Origin: Oceanobacter sp.
GTDB lineage: Bacteria; Pseudomonadota; Gammaproteobacteria; Pseudomonadales; Oceanobacteraceae
Length of the DNA: 64,000 nucleotides
Assembly (NCBI GenBank): GCA_002733645.1
Contig: NVWL01000049.1
Location: forward strand, 1-64,000
Direction: 5' to 3'
Part shown: piece after piece, positions 53,997 to 63,369 of the stretch
Layout: each line of letters begins with the position of its first letter
Numbering within the stretch: position 1 is the first letter of the stretch
The notes under the pieces: generated by a model
Told to the model about the DNA's origin: nothing
Database searches by the model: none
The model's input: the letters and a program-made list of their open reading frames with translations, nothing else
Program-made: the position numbers and the translations under genes

Positions 53997-54629
53997 TTAT
54001 CGCTGAATACCGGGCAGAAAGGGCACAAACTTCGCAGCTTCGAGTGTCTTACGAGTGAAGTGGTCACCACGACGTGTAATCAGGATCAGCTTTTGTTCCT
54101 CTCCTCCGACCGGCAACACCATGCGCCCACCGTCTGCTAACTGTTCTAGTAAGGAAGGAGGAACGTCTTCCGGAGCCGCCGCCGCTAGGATGCCATCATA
54201 TGGCCCGTGTTCTGGCCAGCCCCACGATCCATCCGACAAAGCTAAATGCACATTGCCGTAACCAAGGGTTTCCAGTCGTTCGACCGCCTTGATATGCAGC
54301 GGTTCAATGCGCTCTACGCTGTATAACGTTTTCACCAATGGGCTAAGAATCGCAGTTTGATACCCCGAGCCCGTGCCTATTTCAAGCACACGGCTTAGCG
54401 GCCCACCAGCGAGTAAGCTCTCTGTCATTCTAGCGACAGTGTAAGGCTGGCTGATGGTTTGACCATTGCCAATAGGAAGGGCGTTATCTTCATACGCACG
54501 GTGCGCCAATGCCTCATCTATAAATAGGTGACGCGGCGTTGTCGCGATTACGTTCAACACTTCTTCGTTGATAATCCCGGCATCGCGCAGTCGCTGTACT
54601 AAGCGATTGCGTGTGCGCTGGGATGTCAT
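53997..54629 (-). CDS. pcm: Protein-L-isoaspartate O-methyltransferase Pcm
   Basis: Pcm methylates L-isoaspartyl residues with SAM to repair aged proteins. [13 protein letters not shown] is the SAM motif I; the [13 protein letters not shown] segment carries the substrate region. From the ATG at 54629 ([19 protein letters not shown]) it is 210 residues and its N-terminus matches Pseudomonas Pcm; the track start, a GTG at 54659, would add ten residues and remains possible. surE lies just upstream and overlaps truD, so truD-surE-pcm form one operon. Confidence 0.96.
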   Translation of the reverse strand: MTSQRTRNRLVQRLRDAGIINEEVLNVIATTPRHLFIDEALAHRAYEDNALPIGNGQTISQPYTVARMTESLLAGGPLSRVLEIGTGSGYQTAILSPLVKTLYSVERIEPLHIKAVERLETLGYGNVHLALSDGSWGWPEHGPYDGILAAAAPEDVPPSLLEQLADGGRMVLPVGGEEQKLILITRRGDHFTRKTLEAAKFVPFLPGIQR

Positions 54630-54670
54630 GCCTATACCGGTTAGATAATGCTCGTTCACCAGATGTTCTC

Positions 54671-55411
54671 TTAATCCGTAAAGTGCTCAGCCATTGGCAT
54701 CAGCATGCTGTGTTGTGTCATATCCACTTGAACTGGCGTCAGTGACACACGCCCTTGCTGTATTGCATGAAAATCGGTTCCTACTCCCGCGTCGGCGACA
54801 TCGCCTGCGGCGGCAATCCAGTAACATTCTTTGCCACGCGGATTGGTCGTTTTCACTGGGGTATCAGCTTTATGCCGACGCCCCAAGCGAGTTATTTCTG
54901 TTCCTGTGATTTGCTCGTAGGGCAAGTCAGGCACATTAATATTAATAATGGTGTTACGGGGTAATGCCAGTGTTTCAATTTTTGGAAGCAACTCGACCAA
55001 GACCTTGGCAGCCGTCGCGAAGTGCGTTTTACCACACAAGGATACGGCAACCGGCGACTTTCCAAGAAAGCGACCTTCCATGGCTGCTGCTACCGTTCCG
55101 GAGTAAAGCACGTCGTCGCCTAGGTTCGCACCACTATTAATACCCGAAATAACACGTTCACATTGCTCTGCAAAAATTTCATTTAAGGCAAGGTGAACAC
55201 TGTCTGTTGGCGTACCATTCACGCCGACAAAGCCATTTTCGTGAGTCACCGGGTGCAGCGGGCGGTCTAGCGTCAGCGAATTACTCGCGCCACTCAGATC
55301 TCTATCTGGCGCGGCAACACGAATATCGTAGCCCGCCTCTACTAGAGCATCTGCAAGTACGCGCAAGCCGGGAGCGAGCACGCCATCATCATTCGACAGT
55401 AATAGCGTCAT
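54671..55411 (-). CDS. surE: 5'/3'-nucleotidase SurE
   Basis: This 246-residue nucleotidase has the N-terminal [12 protein letters not shown] motif holding the metal-binding Asp pair, ASNSLTL and [27 protein letters not shown] as the further conserved motifs. It dephosphorylates nucleoside monophosphates and short polyphosphates in stress survival. It overlaps the end of truD by 23 bases, consistent with translational coupling, and is followed by pcm after a short gap. Confidence 0.97.
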   Translation of the reverse strand: MTLLLSNDDGVLAPGLRVLADALVEAGYDIRVAAPDRDLSGASNSLTLDRPLHPVTHENGFVGVNGTPTDSVHLALNEIFAEQCERVISGINSGANLGDDVLYSGTVAAAMEGRFLGKSPVAVSLCGKTHFATAAKVLVELLPKIETLALPRNTIININVPDLPYEQITGTEITRLGRRHKADTPVKTTNPRGKECYWIAAAGDVADAGVGTDFHAIQQGRVSLTPVQVDMTQHSMLMPMAEHFTD

Positions 55412-56396
55412 CAGGTGTGTCCCTTGAGGGTTCCTCTGTCTGCATTAATTCACGAATTAGCGAGGTCGCATAATAACCGGCAGGCAGCGAAAAGGTCAGT
55501 AATAATTGGGATTCATCGAGCCATTCCCACTTCATGCCGACAGGCTTCGCTGCTAAGGCACGCCGCTCTTGGCTCAAGCCTGAGTGCTCAAGGCCATCGC
55601 ACAGGGTTTGATGCGGCTCAACCATAGCGGTTTCAAGCGCTAAGGCGTCATCCGTAGTCGCTAATCTACCCCGCCCCCATAATGGGCCTGTTGGCATACC
55701 TTGATCGTCGTTGATATCACCGACAAGTGACTGCCCCCATAAACCACGGCGAATACGTTCGGCCATCACTTCATTGAAAATAAATGACCGCACGGAAGAC
55801 AGATAAAGACCTTTGCGTTTGGTATTGCGCACACGAATTTCACGATTGAGCATCATGCGGCCTTGCTCAACGTTGTCACCCTCACGACCAAACCGCTGTG
55901 GGCCAAAATAATTAGGTACACCACTTTCAACAACCGCTTTTAAATTCGCTTCTACTTTTTCTTTATCACCGTGAAAGTCGCGCAATAAGATTTTAAAGTG
56001 ATTGCCCACTAAGTCGCCACGGCGTAATTTTTTTACGTGACGCGTTTGTTTTAAAATTTTAAATTCTTCGTTATCTAGCTGAGAAAAATCCGGCGCTTCT
56101 ACTCTGGGCAAATAAATACTGAACCATTGTGTGGTAATCGCGTAGCGATCTTTTAGCCCGGCAAAGCCCACATCCATATCACGAACACCTGCTAACTCGG
56201 CAATTTTCGCAGCTACATAAGCGGTATTCGATCCGTTCTTTTCAACTTCTAACCAGACGTGCTCTCCCTCACCGGAGGGCAACGTTAGCGGTAACTCGGT
56301 GACAATAAAATCGCTGTTTTCTTGTTTTAATATCGCCCGCGCCCCCGTCTCAGGGTAAGCTGCCGGCCATTCGGGTAATACCGAATAATTATTCAT
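55389..56396 (-). CDS. truD: tRNA pseudouridine(13) synthase TruD
   Basis: This 335-residue TruD converts U13 of tRNA-Glu to pseudouridine. The motif VGFAGLKDRYAITTQWFSI holds the catalytic Asp (GLKDR), and NYFGPQRFGREGDN is another family motif. Length matches the family (about 350). It lies between ispF and surE on the same strand and its 3' end overlaps surE by 23 bases. Confidence 0.97.
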   Translation of the reverse strand: MNNYSVLPEWPAAYPETGARAILKQENSDFIVTELPLTLPSGEGEHVWLEVEKNGSNTAYVAAKIAELAGVRDMDVGFAGLKDRYAITTQWFSIYLPRVEAPDFSQLDNEEFKILKQTRHVKKLRRGDLVGNHFKILLRDFHGDKEKVEANLKAVVESGVPNYFGPQRFGREGDNVEQGRMMLNREIRVRNTKRKGLYLSSVRSFIFNEVMAERIRRGLWGQSLVGDINDDQGMPTGPLWGRGRLATTDDALALETAMVEPHQTLCDGLEHSGLSQERRALAAKPVGMKWEWLDESQLLLTFSLPAGYYATSLIRELMQTEEPSRDTPDDAITVE

Positions 56397-56423
56397 TAAT
56401 AACGCCTGTATTGACCATCTATT

Positions 56424-56903
56424 TCAAGAATCTGTTTTTAATAACAAAGCCACCGCGTGAACGGAGATCCCCTCTTTACGTCCCACATAACCTAGTTTTT
56501 CTGTGGTGGTGGCTTTAACGTTGACGTCATCAATGCGGATCGCTAAGTCCGCAGCAATGGCAGCACGCATATCATTAATATGGGGAGCCATTTTGGGCGC
56601 TTGAGCGATAATGGTGACATCAACATTCCCTACCTGATACCCCTTATCAGCCACCAGCGACACGACATGACGGAGTAACATACGGCTGTCCGCGCCTTTC
56701 CATTGTTCATCGGTATCTGGGAAGTGCTGACCTATGTCACCCAACGCTGCCGCCCCCAGCAAGGCATCAGCCAGAGCATGTAACGCGACATCACCATCTG
56801 AGTGTGCTTTCAAACCATGAGTGTGCGAAATACGAACACCACCAAGGGTGATAAAATCACCGTCATCAAACGCGTGTACATCAAAACCGTGGCCTATACG
56901 CAT
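56424..56903 (-). CDS. ispF: 2-C-methyl-D-erythritol 2,4-cyclodiphosphate synthase IspF
   Basis: This 159-residue enzyme of the MEP isoprenoid pathway makes MEcPP. The zinc ligands lie in GFDVHAF (Asp8, His10) and [20 protein letters not shown] (His42). [15 protein letters not shown] near the end is a family signature. It follows ispD by 12 bases, so both sequential MEP enzymes are in one operon. Confidence 0.98.
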   Translation of the reverse strand: MRIGHGFDVHAFDDGDFITLGGVRISHTHGLKAHSDGDVALHALADALLGAAALGDIGQHFPDTDEQWKGADSRMLLRHVVSLVADKGYQVGNVDVTIIAQAPKMAPHINDMRAAIAADLAIRIDDVNVKATTTEKLGYVGRKEGISVHAVALLLKTDS

Positions 56904-56915
56904 ACCTTGTCACTC

Positions 56916-57644
56916 CTACTTTGATGTCGCTTTATTTTGATTAATAAACAACTCAGCCAGAGCTAAGTCTTCCGGGCGTGTCACTTTAATATTATCAGCT
57001 CGACCTGCCACTAAACGGGGGGTTCCACCGAGGTATTCGATGGCAGAGGCTTCATCGGTAACTTCAAACCCATCGATCAAGCTTTTCTCTAGAGCCTGAC
57101 GGAGCTGCCCTAAACGAAAAACTTGTGGCGTTAACGCGTGCCAGAGCTGGTCTCGATCAACGGTTTGCTGAATCAATACTGAGCCATCAGGCTGAAGTAC
57201 GCCGCGTTTCATCGTATCCCGTGTCGGCGAGGCGAGAATGGCACCGTCGTGACTTAACTGTTCGAATAAAATATCGAGATCTGAATGACGCAAACATGGA
57301 CGAGCAATATCGTGCACTGCTACCCAGTCGTTATTGCTTGCTATGCCATCTAACGCGTTAAGACCATTCAAGACTGAATGACAGCGTTCACTGCCACCCA
57401 GCGCACGAATAACACGAGGATCATTTGCAAACTGAGCTTGTGGCCAATAAGGATCTTGCTCAGAAAGAACCACCACCACGTGTTCAAAAGCAGGGTAACT
57501 GAGCATGGTCTCTAACGTGTGATCGAGAAGAAACCGACCACCTATAGGAAGGTATTGCTTCGGGCGATCCGCTTGCATACGGCTGCCAACACCGGCTGCC
57601 GGCAACACGGCCCAAATTTTTTCGTTATTCAATGCGCGACTCAT
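56916..57644 (-). CDS. ispD: 2-C-methyl-D-erythritol 4-phosphate cytidylyltransferase IspD
   Basis: This 242-residue enzyme couples MEP to CTP in the MEP pathway. The N-terminal motif LPAAGVGSRMQADRPKQYLPIGG binds CTP, and VHDIARPCL and TDEASAIEYLGG are conserved. The ATG overlaps the ftsB stop codon by four bases (ATGA), so ftsB-ispD-ispF-truD-surE-pcm appear to form a single coupled transcription unit. Confidence 0.98.
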   Translation of the reverse strand: MSRALNNEKIWAVLPAAGVGSRMQADRPKQYLPIGGRFLLDHTLETMLSYPAFEHVVVVLSEQDPYWPQAQFANDPRVIRALGGSERCHSVLNGLNALDGIASNNDWVAVHDIARPCLRHSDLDILFEQLSHDGAILASPTRDTMKRGVLQPDGSVLIQQTVDRDQLWHALTPQVFRLGQLRQALEKSLIDGFEVTDEASAIEYLGGTPRLVAGRADNIKVTRPEDLALAELFINQNKATSK

Positions 57645-57934
57645 GAGTCCGGCTCTGCAAAAAGAACAAAGGTTTCGCCCTCTTTGACGAGGCCTAAATC
57701 TTCTCGAGCAATCTCTTCAAGCAGAGCGTCACCCTGACGAAGGTCTGTTACTTCATTCATCAAGCCACGATTTATCTCTGACTGTTTATCGTTGGACTCT
57801 TGAAGCGCACTGATTTGACGCTCAAGCGCACGACTGGCAATGACTCCGCTATCATCAAACCACAGGCGATACTGAATAATCAGTAGAAGAACCACAGCAA
57901 CGGTGATCCAGATGGTTTTCAGACTAATCGGCAT
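57641..57934 (-). CDS. ftsB: Cell division protein FtsB
   Basis: This 97-residue bitopic protein has a short N-terminus, one membrane helix (about 5-21, LKTIWITVAVVLLLIIQYRLW) and a periplasmic coiled coil (ALERQISALQESNDKQSEINRGLMNEV), the shape of FtsB, which with FtsL and FtsQ regulates septal FtsWI activity. Length matches E. coli FtsB (103). It normally lies next to eno; here an accessory block separates the two. Confidence 0.93.
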   Translation of the reverse strand: MPISLKTIWITVAVVLLLIIQYRLWFDDSGVIASRALERQISALQESNDKQSEINRGLMNEVTDLRQGDALLEEIAREDLGLVKEGETFVLFAEPDS

Positions 57935-58185
57935 GGCCTGTCGCTCGTCTCGTGATGGATGCTAGTAATATGGGCTTAAATTTCGCCTCGTATCATAAAC
58001 TAGACAGAGGCAGCAACCAAACAGAGGCTGAATTAAGATCGAAACGGCTCACAGGTAGATCATCAGAAATCTGAGGAGAAATACCGTATAGGAGCTTCTC
58101 AGGAAGCGGGCTGTTAACATGCCACACTTATCGGCGGCTCAATGACCTAAGTGCGTGGCAATCGTTTAATTAGCCCTACCTCGGA

Positions 58186-59520
58186 TTAACCTTGATTCAT
58201 TTTATAAGCGGCCAACTGCACAGCCAATTTATTCGTCAGTACGGTGAAGTGTGCTCCATCACCGTCAAAGTTCGCAACATCACAATAGTGGTTACTGATA
58301 TTAACTAACGCAGCTTGAGGAATTTCCTCCTGCTCCATAAATGCTTTAATAGCAGGATAGTTTTCATAAAGATTAAGCAAGTAACGAAAATAAATACCTA
58401 CACCAGTCAGGTAATCATCGTCGTCACCGCCCGGTGACGGACCAGGAGCGCTAGGGCTATTCAAATTAAACCAAGGATAATACTGTCCATCGTTGGCCAG
58501 ATTATAATTCACACCTTTAATAATGCCCTCAATGTAAGCCATGCACTTGGCGTAATTGTCAGAGCTAGGAGGTAAGGTATTTAGCATTTCGGCAAAACCA
58601 CCCAGTATTAATCCCTGATCACCGAGCCAAATCAAATTACTATCATAACCATGTACCGGGTACTCAGGTTTCATATAGCTAGATACACGTTCTCTGGCTA
58701 ACCCTGAGTCGGTGGCAGGAAAACGACAGAACAGTGATAACGGCTGGCCGCTACTGTCCTCAACCTCAAACCAGTTCAGTAAAAAATCAAGTTGATCGTT
58801 AGCCATCGTCGAGATATTTAAATTTTCAGGCTTAACCGCAGCCGCCATGCGCGCTGACGCAATCAAGTTTAGGCCGTTCGTTACTGTATTTTGAATGCCT
58901 CTCAAACGATCAGGCAAACCACCGACACTAGAATTAATACCAAGAGCCTGATCAAGATCTGGGTTTGGATCCAATGGAGTATCAGGCATAAATTTTATCG
59001 GGTACTTACTGTACCCATAATTCCATATTCCACCGTTAAAGCGCGGCTCAAATCGCGAAAAATAGTCGCCATATAAGGTATTGCAGTTGTCCCACACTTG
59101 AGTGCCATTTCTGAAAACAGTATCCCAACAAAAGCGCGATATACCGGAAAAAATCGAGGTGTAATCAGCGCCAAACGTATCAGGCATGCGCGACGCCTTA
59201 TTCATGGCGATCGTCCACCAATTGTAATCGTCATACCACCAAGGCGACTGCGCGGTCGTAGGATACGATGCCTGACAAGAAGGGCAGTCATCGGGGGACG
59301 CTAAGTTATCGGCGTGGGGGTCAATATAATAGTTGTGATAACGGTCAAGAATAATCGGGATAAAACCCTTGGCCTGGCTCGGATTCACTGTAAAGTAATC
59401 GAGAATAGTGTCCAAAGACTGCGCCAGGCGCCAGCTATTATCGCTGGACTTGAACAACTTACTCAGCTCATCAAAGGTATTATTCAAATCTTGTAACGTG
59501 ACAGTATTAGAATCTTCCAT
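58186..59520 (-). CDS. GH76-like glycoside hydrolase fold protein (cytoplasmic)
   Basis: From the ATG at 59520 (AGAGG six bases upstream; the track start is a TTG two codons earlier) this is 444 residues. WWYDDYNWW (94-102), GGIWNYG, NGLNLIASARMA and WLGDQGLILGGFAEML form the alternating motif order seen in alpha-mannanase-like (alpha/alpha)6 barrels of GH76, where the DD pair is catalytic. A CPSC pair lies at residues 79-82. No signal peptide is present, which is unusual for a GH76 enzyme acting on extracellular mannans. A related barrel protein acting on internal glycans or non-catalytic is also possible. Not part of the conserved neighbourhood. Confidence 0.6.
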   Translation of the reverse strand: MEDSNTVTLQDLNNTFDELSKLFKSSDNSWRLAQSLDTILDYFTVNPSQAKGFIPIILDRYHNYYIDPHADNLASPDDCPSCQASYPTTAQSPWWYDDYNWWTIAMNKASRMPDTFGADYTSIFSGISRFCWDTVFRNGTQVWDNCNTLYGDYFSRFEPRFNGGIWNYGYSKYPIKFMPDTPLDPNPDLDQALGINSSVGGLPDRLRGIQNTVTNGLNLIASARMAAAVKPENLNISTMANDQLDFLLNWFEVEDSSGQPLSLFCRFPATDSGLARERVSSYMKPEYPVHGYDSNLIWLGDQGLILGGFAEMLNTLPPSSDNYAKCMAYIEGIIKGVNYNLANDGQYYPWFNLNSPSAPGPSPGGDDDDYLTGVGIYFRYLLNLYENYPAIKAFMEQEEIPQAALVNISNHYCDVANFDGDGAHFTVLTNKLAVQLAAYKMNQG

Positions 59521-60339
59521 GGGCAACCTCTGCAGCCGTTCATGTAGCCGTTCATGTAGCCGTTAAAATGAGCGATTTAATCCAACGCCAGTGTCGGGTA
59601 AACGCTTATCGGGAAATAAAGGTGTTTTCCACACCAACATATTAGACATCTCAAGTACGCAGCGCGACGCAATGTACTGCCTGCATCTACACTCAGTATT
59701 ACCTAAAAATCATCCACTTTAGTTAGCGCTGGAGAAGTATTATCGTATCGAAATAAGAAGATCACATTCCGCCAAAGCTAACAATACCACCAACACAGTC
59801 CAAAAGATCTAAGACACCTGCTGCACCAAAGCTTGGAAGGACACTATGTTACTCCAGGTTGCTTCATTGAATTACTCATGTTTCTTTAAAGCTCAATTCT
59901 TACACTAAGTTATGAGATCAACTCCCTTTTCGAGCTCTGCCCCCATCCACATGGCAGTCAGCTATAAAGGCCCACCTGCAAGGGAATAAATTTTACTTGG
60001 AAAGCCTTGGAACCAAGCCACTCGATGCAATATGATTTTCAAACAAAGTGAGTGTCTTAAGACAAACATAGGAACATCGTGAATATTTTAAAAATAGCGT
60101 TTAACTAACAAGTATTGCCATTAGTGACTGACTTTCTACATTGAAAAACCAGTCACAACGGAGAACACACGGTCAATTGAGGCCGTCATCACATTCCTAA
60201 CACCCCAACCGTAATATCTAGCATTTTTGTTTGATGTGTTCTTAAGAATACCGATAAATTGGTATTACTAAGTGACATCGCGTGACGCAAATTAACGACA
60301 TGGTTAATTTTCAAAGCACTAACAATAAGAAGAATATTT
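59521..60339. other. 819-bp intergenic region upstream of the tandem cyclases
   Basis: No supported gene. It begins with a 12-bp tandem repeat (agccgttcatgt, two copies plus a partial third, 59534-59564) just before the GH76-like start codon, so promoter elements of that gene must lie here or beyond. A 7-bp inverted repeat GTGACTG ... CAGTCAC is at 60124-60156. Many frame-shifted stops and no ORF with a ribosome-binding site were seen; the track ORF at 60189-60485 minus is mostly antisense to the first cyclase. Contents otherwise unknown. Confidence 0.6.
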
Positions 60340-61575
60340 ATGGTTACAGAAAAATTGATTGGCATAATCAGTAAGATGTACAACATATCAAACCCTATGG
60401 ATTGGCCTGCGATAGACCGATTTATACTACTCGCCTCTTTAGTGCTTTTTGTTCCAGTGGGGTTTGGAGGAATGTTGTTAGCCACTAATATGGCTGCACC
60501 TCAATATCTCAATCAATCACTCGTGCCCTACTTGCTCACCCTCTACGCAGCACACGCTATTATTTTATCGGCTCTAATTTTAGAGGCCTTCCGAAAACGA
60601 AAAAATACCAACGACTGGCCGGCGTTTGAAAACTTTATTATTGGTAGTTACATCCTAGTTGTAATGTTAAGCGCCTACCTGACCGGCACTCATTTCTCTG
60701 AAGGCCTATTGCTTATTTTTCTGGGCGTAAACATTACATGCACGTTGGCCAGCGTGAATAAAATTCGTATATGTTACTGGTTTGTTGTTCCTACCCTCTT
60801 CGTCATGGGGGCCACCGACTTCATGCCGAGCGTGCCCTACGCCCAACTACTGGATCAATCACCAATCGCCTCAAGTGGTCGCCCAATGTTCGGCTGGCTA
60901 GTACTGAGGGCTATCATAGTCACTATTCTCGCCTTCTTAATTTACCTATGTATTTTGGCCATGAAGCGCTGGGTGGAACGTGAGAATCTGTACCAAGAAA
61001 TGTCCATGATTGATGGTTTAACACGATTATCGAACCGCAGTTCATTTATCAATCGTGGGATGGAAGAAATTGAACTGGTTCAGCGTAAACATGCCCCGAG
61101 CAATACCTCCTTGGCGTGCATCATGATTGATCTTGATCACTTCAAAATCATTAACGATACATGGGGACACCACGCCGGTGACGAAGTATTAGTCGCTGCG
61201 TCGAAAATCATGATGGATAACTCGCGTAAAAATGATGAGGTTGGTCGTTACGGCGGTGAAGAATTTGCCATTCTCCTTCCGGGCACCAGCATGAAAAAAG
61301 CAGCGTATATAGCAGAAAGTTTGCGTAGAAAACTTGAAAGTACCGTCGTCAACGTTGACGGACAAACAATTAAAGTGACTGCCAGCTTTGGTGTTGCTTG
61401 TTATCCGTCCCAGGATATTCAAACGATGAGCGACCTTCTAAAAACCGCCGATAAGGCACTCTACGAAGCAAAAGAAACAGGAAGAAATAAAGTGGTCATT
61501 GCCTGCCAGCCAAATGAGCAACCCCAAAAAGCAGTGCTTCAATCAATAATGATGCATAAAAAAATACCAACCTGA
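60340..61575 (+). CDS. Membrane-bound diguanylate cyclase (GGDEF) 1
   Basis: This 411-residue protein has about six N-terminal membrane helices (residues 20-210), then a GGDEF domain (about 225-390). RYGGEEF is the active-site loop (GGEEF variant, catalytically competent), preceded by RKND five residues before it, the RxxD inhibitory I-site. It makes c-di-GMP from two GTP and should be feedback-inhibited. LARLSNRSSF-type and DLDHFKIINDTWGHHAGDEVL motifs are intact. It is followed by a close paralogue after about 200 bases. The N-terminal segment PMDWPAIDRFILLAS is nearly identical in both. Confidence 0.93.
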   Translation: MVTEKLIGIISKMYNISNPMDWPAIDRFILLASLVLFVPVGFGGMLLATNMAAPQYLNQSLVPYLLTLYAAHAIILSALILEAFRKRKNTNDWPAFENFIIGSYILVVMLSAYLTGTHFSEGLLLIFLGVNITCTLASVNKIRICYWFVVPTLFVMGATDFMPSVPYAQLLDQSPIASSGRPMFGWLVLRAIIVTILAFLIYLCILAMKRWVERENLYQEMSMIDGLTRLSNRSSFINRGMEEIELVQRKHAPSNTSLACIMIDLDHFKIINDTWGHHAGDEVLVAASKIMMDNSRKNDEVGRYGGEEFAILLPGTSMKKAAYIAESLRRKLESTVVNVDGQTIKVTASFGVACYPSQDIQTMSDLLKTADKALYEAKETGRNKVVIACQPNEQPQKAVLQSIMMHKKIPT

Positions 61576-61771
61576 GAGTGAGTATTATTTCGTAGGGCTT
61601 GGAAATCAGAGTGAATACCGGTCAATGCTGCCTAATCAATAGATAAGCCATTGAAGTTCGTCAAATATGCATCTGTGTTCTACGCTTAATATAGAAATTT
61701 TCACGTAAGAGAAATCAGGGCCAAAAGCCTCACTCTCTTACCTCTGATCAAACCCTATATAAGAAGCCTCT

Positions 61772-62944
61772 ATGAAGATGGATAACCACCAATACAAAGT
61801 CATTCCTAGAGGGAGCCTATTGGCCTCCAGCCCCATGGATTGGCAGGCTATAGATCGCTTCATATTACTTGCAGCCTTAGTTTTGCTGGCCCCTTTTGCC
61901 TTTGGCATCACCTTATTCATAGCCAACACGACCATCCCTGAATATTTAAACCAAGCCCTCGTGCCCTACTTATTGGCACTCTATGCGGTCCATTTTATTG
62001 GCTTGTCCTTAATGATTGTTAAAGCGATGCGGCTGAGGAAAGCCGCTGACGACTGGCCAATATTTGAAAATGTGATCATTGGCAGCTACCTATTGGTCGT
62101 ACTCATCTCATCCTATCTCTCTGGAACTCACTTTACGGAAGGCCTGCTGTTAATCTTCCTCGGAGTAAACATCACCAGCACATTGGCCGATGTGAATAAA
62201 ATCAAACAATGCTATTGGTTTGTGGTTCCCACCCTAGCGATCATGGGCATTGCCGACTTCATACCCAGTATCCCCTACGCTCTGTTGTTAGAGAAATCGC
62301 CAATAGCAGCAGATGGCCGCCCGATGGTCGGGTGGCTAGGGTTACGTGCCGCCGTGGTTATTATCTTGGCCCCCTTGATTTACCTTTGCATTCTCGCCAT
62401 GAAACGCTGGGTTGAAAGAGAAGGCCTATACCAAGAAATGTCGACCATTGATGGCCTGACACGCCTCTCGAACCGTAATTCGTTTATTGACCGTGGGCAG
62501 TCAGAGATAGAGCGCGTGCGCAGACAAAATAGTCCTGCGGGATCTCCCCTATCGTGCATCATGATCGATCTTGATCATTTCAAGATGATCAACGATACCT
62601 GGGGCCATCATGCCGGAGATGAGGTATTGATAGCCGCCTCGAAAATCATGCTTGATAGTGCTCGAACGAATGACGAAGTTGGCCGCTATGGTGGTGAAGA
62701 GTTCGCTGTGTTACTCCCTAACACAGGTATGCTAAAGGCACGCCTGATCGCCGAACGGTTACGACACAAAATAGCCAATGCTCAAGTGGTGGTAGATGGA
62801 CAAACGATTGAAGTGACGGCTAGCTTTGGCATTGCCACCTTTCCCTCACAAGGGGTAGAGGTGATTGCCGACTTGTTAAAAACAGCCGACAAAGCCCTCT
62901 ATGAAGCGAAAGAATCAGGACGGAATAAAGTCGTGACGGCATAA
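61772..62944 (+). CDS. Membrane-bound diguanylate cyclase (GGDEF) 2
   Basis: This 390-residue paralogue of the preceding gene has the same layout: about six helices, then a GGDEF domain with RYGGEEF and the I-site RTND five residues upstream. DLDHFKMINDTWGHHAGDEVL is intact, so activity is expected. The membrane parts are similar throughout (PMDWQAIDRFILLAALV; GTHFTEGLLLIFLGVNI in both), pointing to a recent tandem duplication with divergence of the sensor. The N-terminal 12 residues (MKMDNHQYKVIP) are unique. The small helix GPSxxD sites are not assigned. Confidence 0.93.
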   Translation: MKMDNHQYKVIPRGSLLASSPMDWQAIDRFILLAALVLLAPFAFGITLFIANTTIPEYLNQALVPYLLALYAVHFIGLSLMIVKAMRLRKAADDWPIFENVIIGSYLLVVLISSYLSGTHFTEGLLLIFLGVNITSTLADVNKIKQCYWFVVPTLAIMGIADFIPSIPYALLLEKSPIAADGRPMVGWLGLRAAVVIILAPLIYLCILAMKRWVEREGLYQEMSTIDGLTRLSNRNSFIDRGQSEIERVRRQNSPAGSPLSCIMIDLDHFKMINDTWGHHAGDEVLIAASKIMLDSARTNDEVGRYGGEEFAVLLPNTGMLKARLIAERLRHKIANAQVVVDGQTIEVTASFGIATFPSQGVEVIADLLKTADKALYEAKESGRNKVVTA

Positions 62945-63020
62945 CCAATCAGAGTCGGTGATTAGGAGCAGGTACTAAGAATATTGAGATTACCTGCTTC
63001 ATCAGCAGACTCAAATACTG

Positions 63021-63194
63021 TCACTCGTCTTTTTTCTCAATCGTAATCTCAAGCGTTTTACTACTACCGGCAAACCACTTCTGTACATACAAAGACCCCA
63101 TAATCGGAGCCGTGCCCTCCTCCGGGATTTCTTGATAGCGAACGCTATTTTTGGTTTCTTTTTCATATTCGAACTTAACGACTTTTTTTGACAT
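63021..63194 (-). CDS. Small protein upstream-region orphan near eno (57 aa)
   Basis: A 57-residue ORF below the track cutoff: MSKKVVKFEYEKETKNSVRY at the start, then PIMGSLYVQKWFAG, ending IEKKDE. Lysine- and glutamate-rich, without a membrane segment. GAGAGCGG precedes the ATG. Similar small proteins with a YVQKW motif occur in marine gammaproteobacteria as unannotated hypotheticals, from memory; function unknown. It lies on the minus strand between the converging cyclase gene and eno, with its own terminatorless 3' end. Confidence 0.75.
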   Translation of the reverse strand: MSKKVVKFEYEKETKNSVRYQEIPEEGTAPIMGSLYVQKWFAGSSKTLEITIEKKDE

Positions 63195-63269
63195 AACCGC
63201 TCTCGATTAAAACCTTATTTAACACACGACATCAGAATCTTAATAGATTTTTAATAATTTACTGTATAC

Positions 63270-63298
63270 AAAAAAACGCACCGAAGTGCGTTTTTTTA
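63270..63298 (-). terminator. Intrinsic terminator downstream of eno
   Basis: ACGCAC-CGAA-GTGCGT stem with a stable CGAA tetraloop, flanked by A-tract and T7. Transcripts of eno reading leftward on the minus strand end with the T-run formed by the plus-strand A-tract. The symmetric flanks could also serve the plus strand. Confidence 0.88.
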
Positions 63299-63342
63299 AA
63301 TCAAGATCTCTGCGTCACTACTAGCCGCTAATTCAACCGCCA

Positions 63343-63369
63343 TGGATTCCCGCCTTCGCAGGAATGACA
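63343..63369. repeat. REP-like palindrome (GGATTCCCGCC...GGAATGAC)
   Basis: TGGATTCCCGCCTTCGCAGGAATGACA forms a short imperfect hairpin (ATTCC/GGAAT arms). It resembles the widespread ATTCCCGC...GCGGGAAT extragenic palindromes of many proteobacteria. Only one copy was noticed in this window. Confidence 0.6.

Noticed and set aside
60189-60485. 98-residue minus-strand ORF before the first cyclase
   Set aside because: It overlaps the start of the cyclase gene in antisense, has no ribosome-binding site and no recognisable family.
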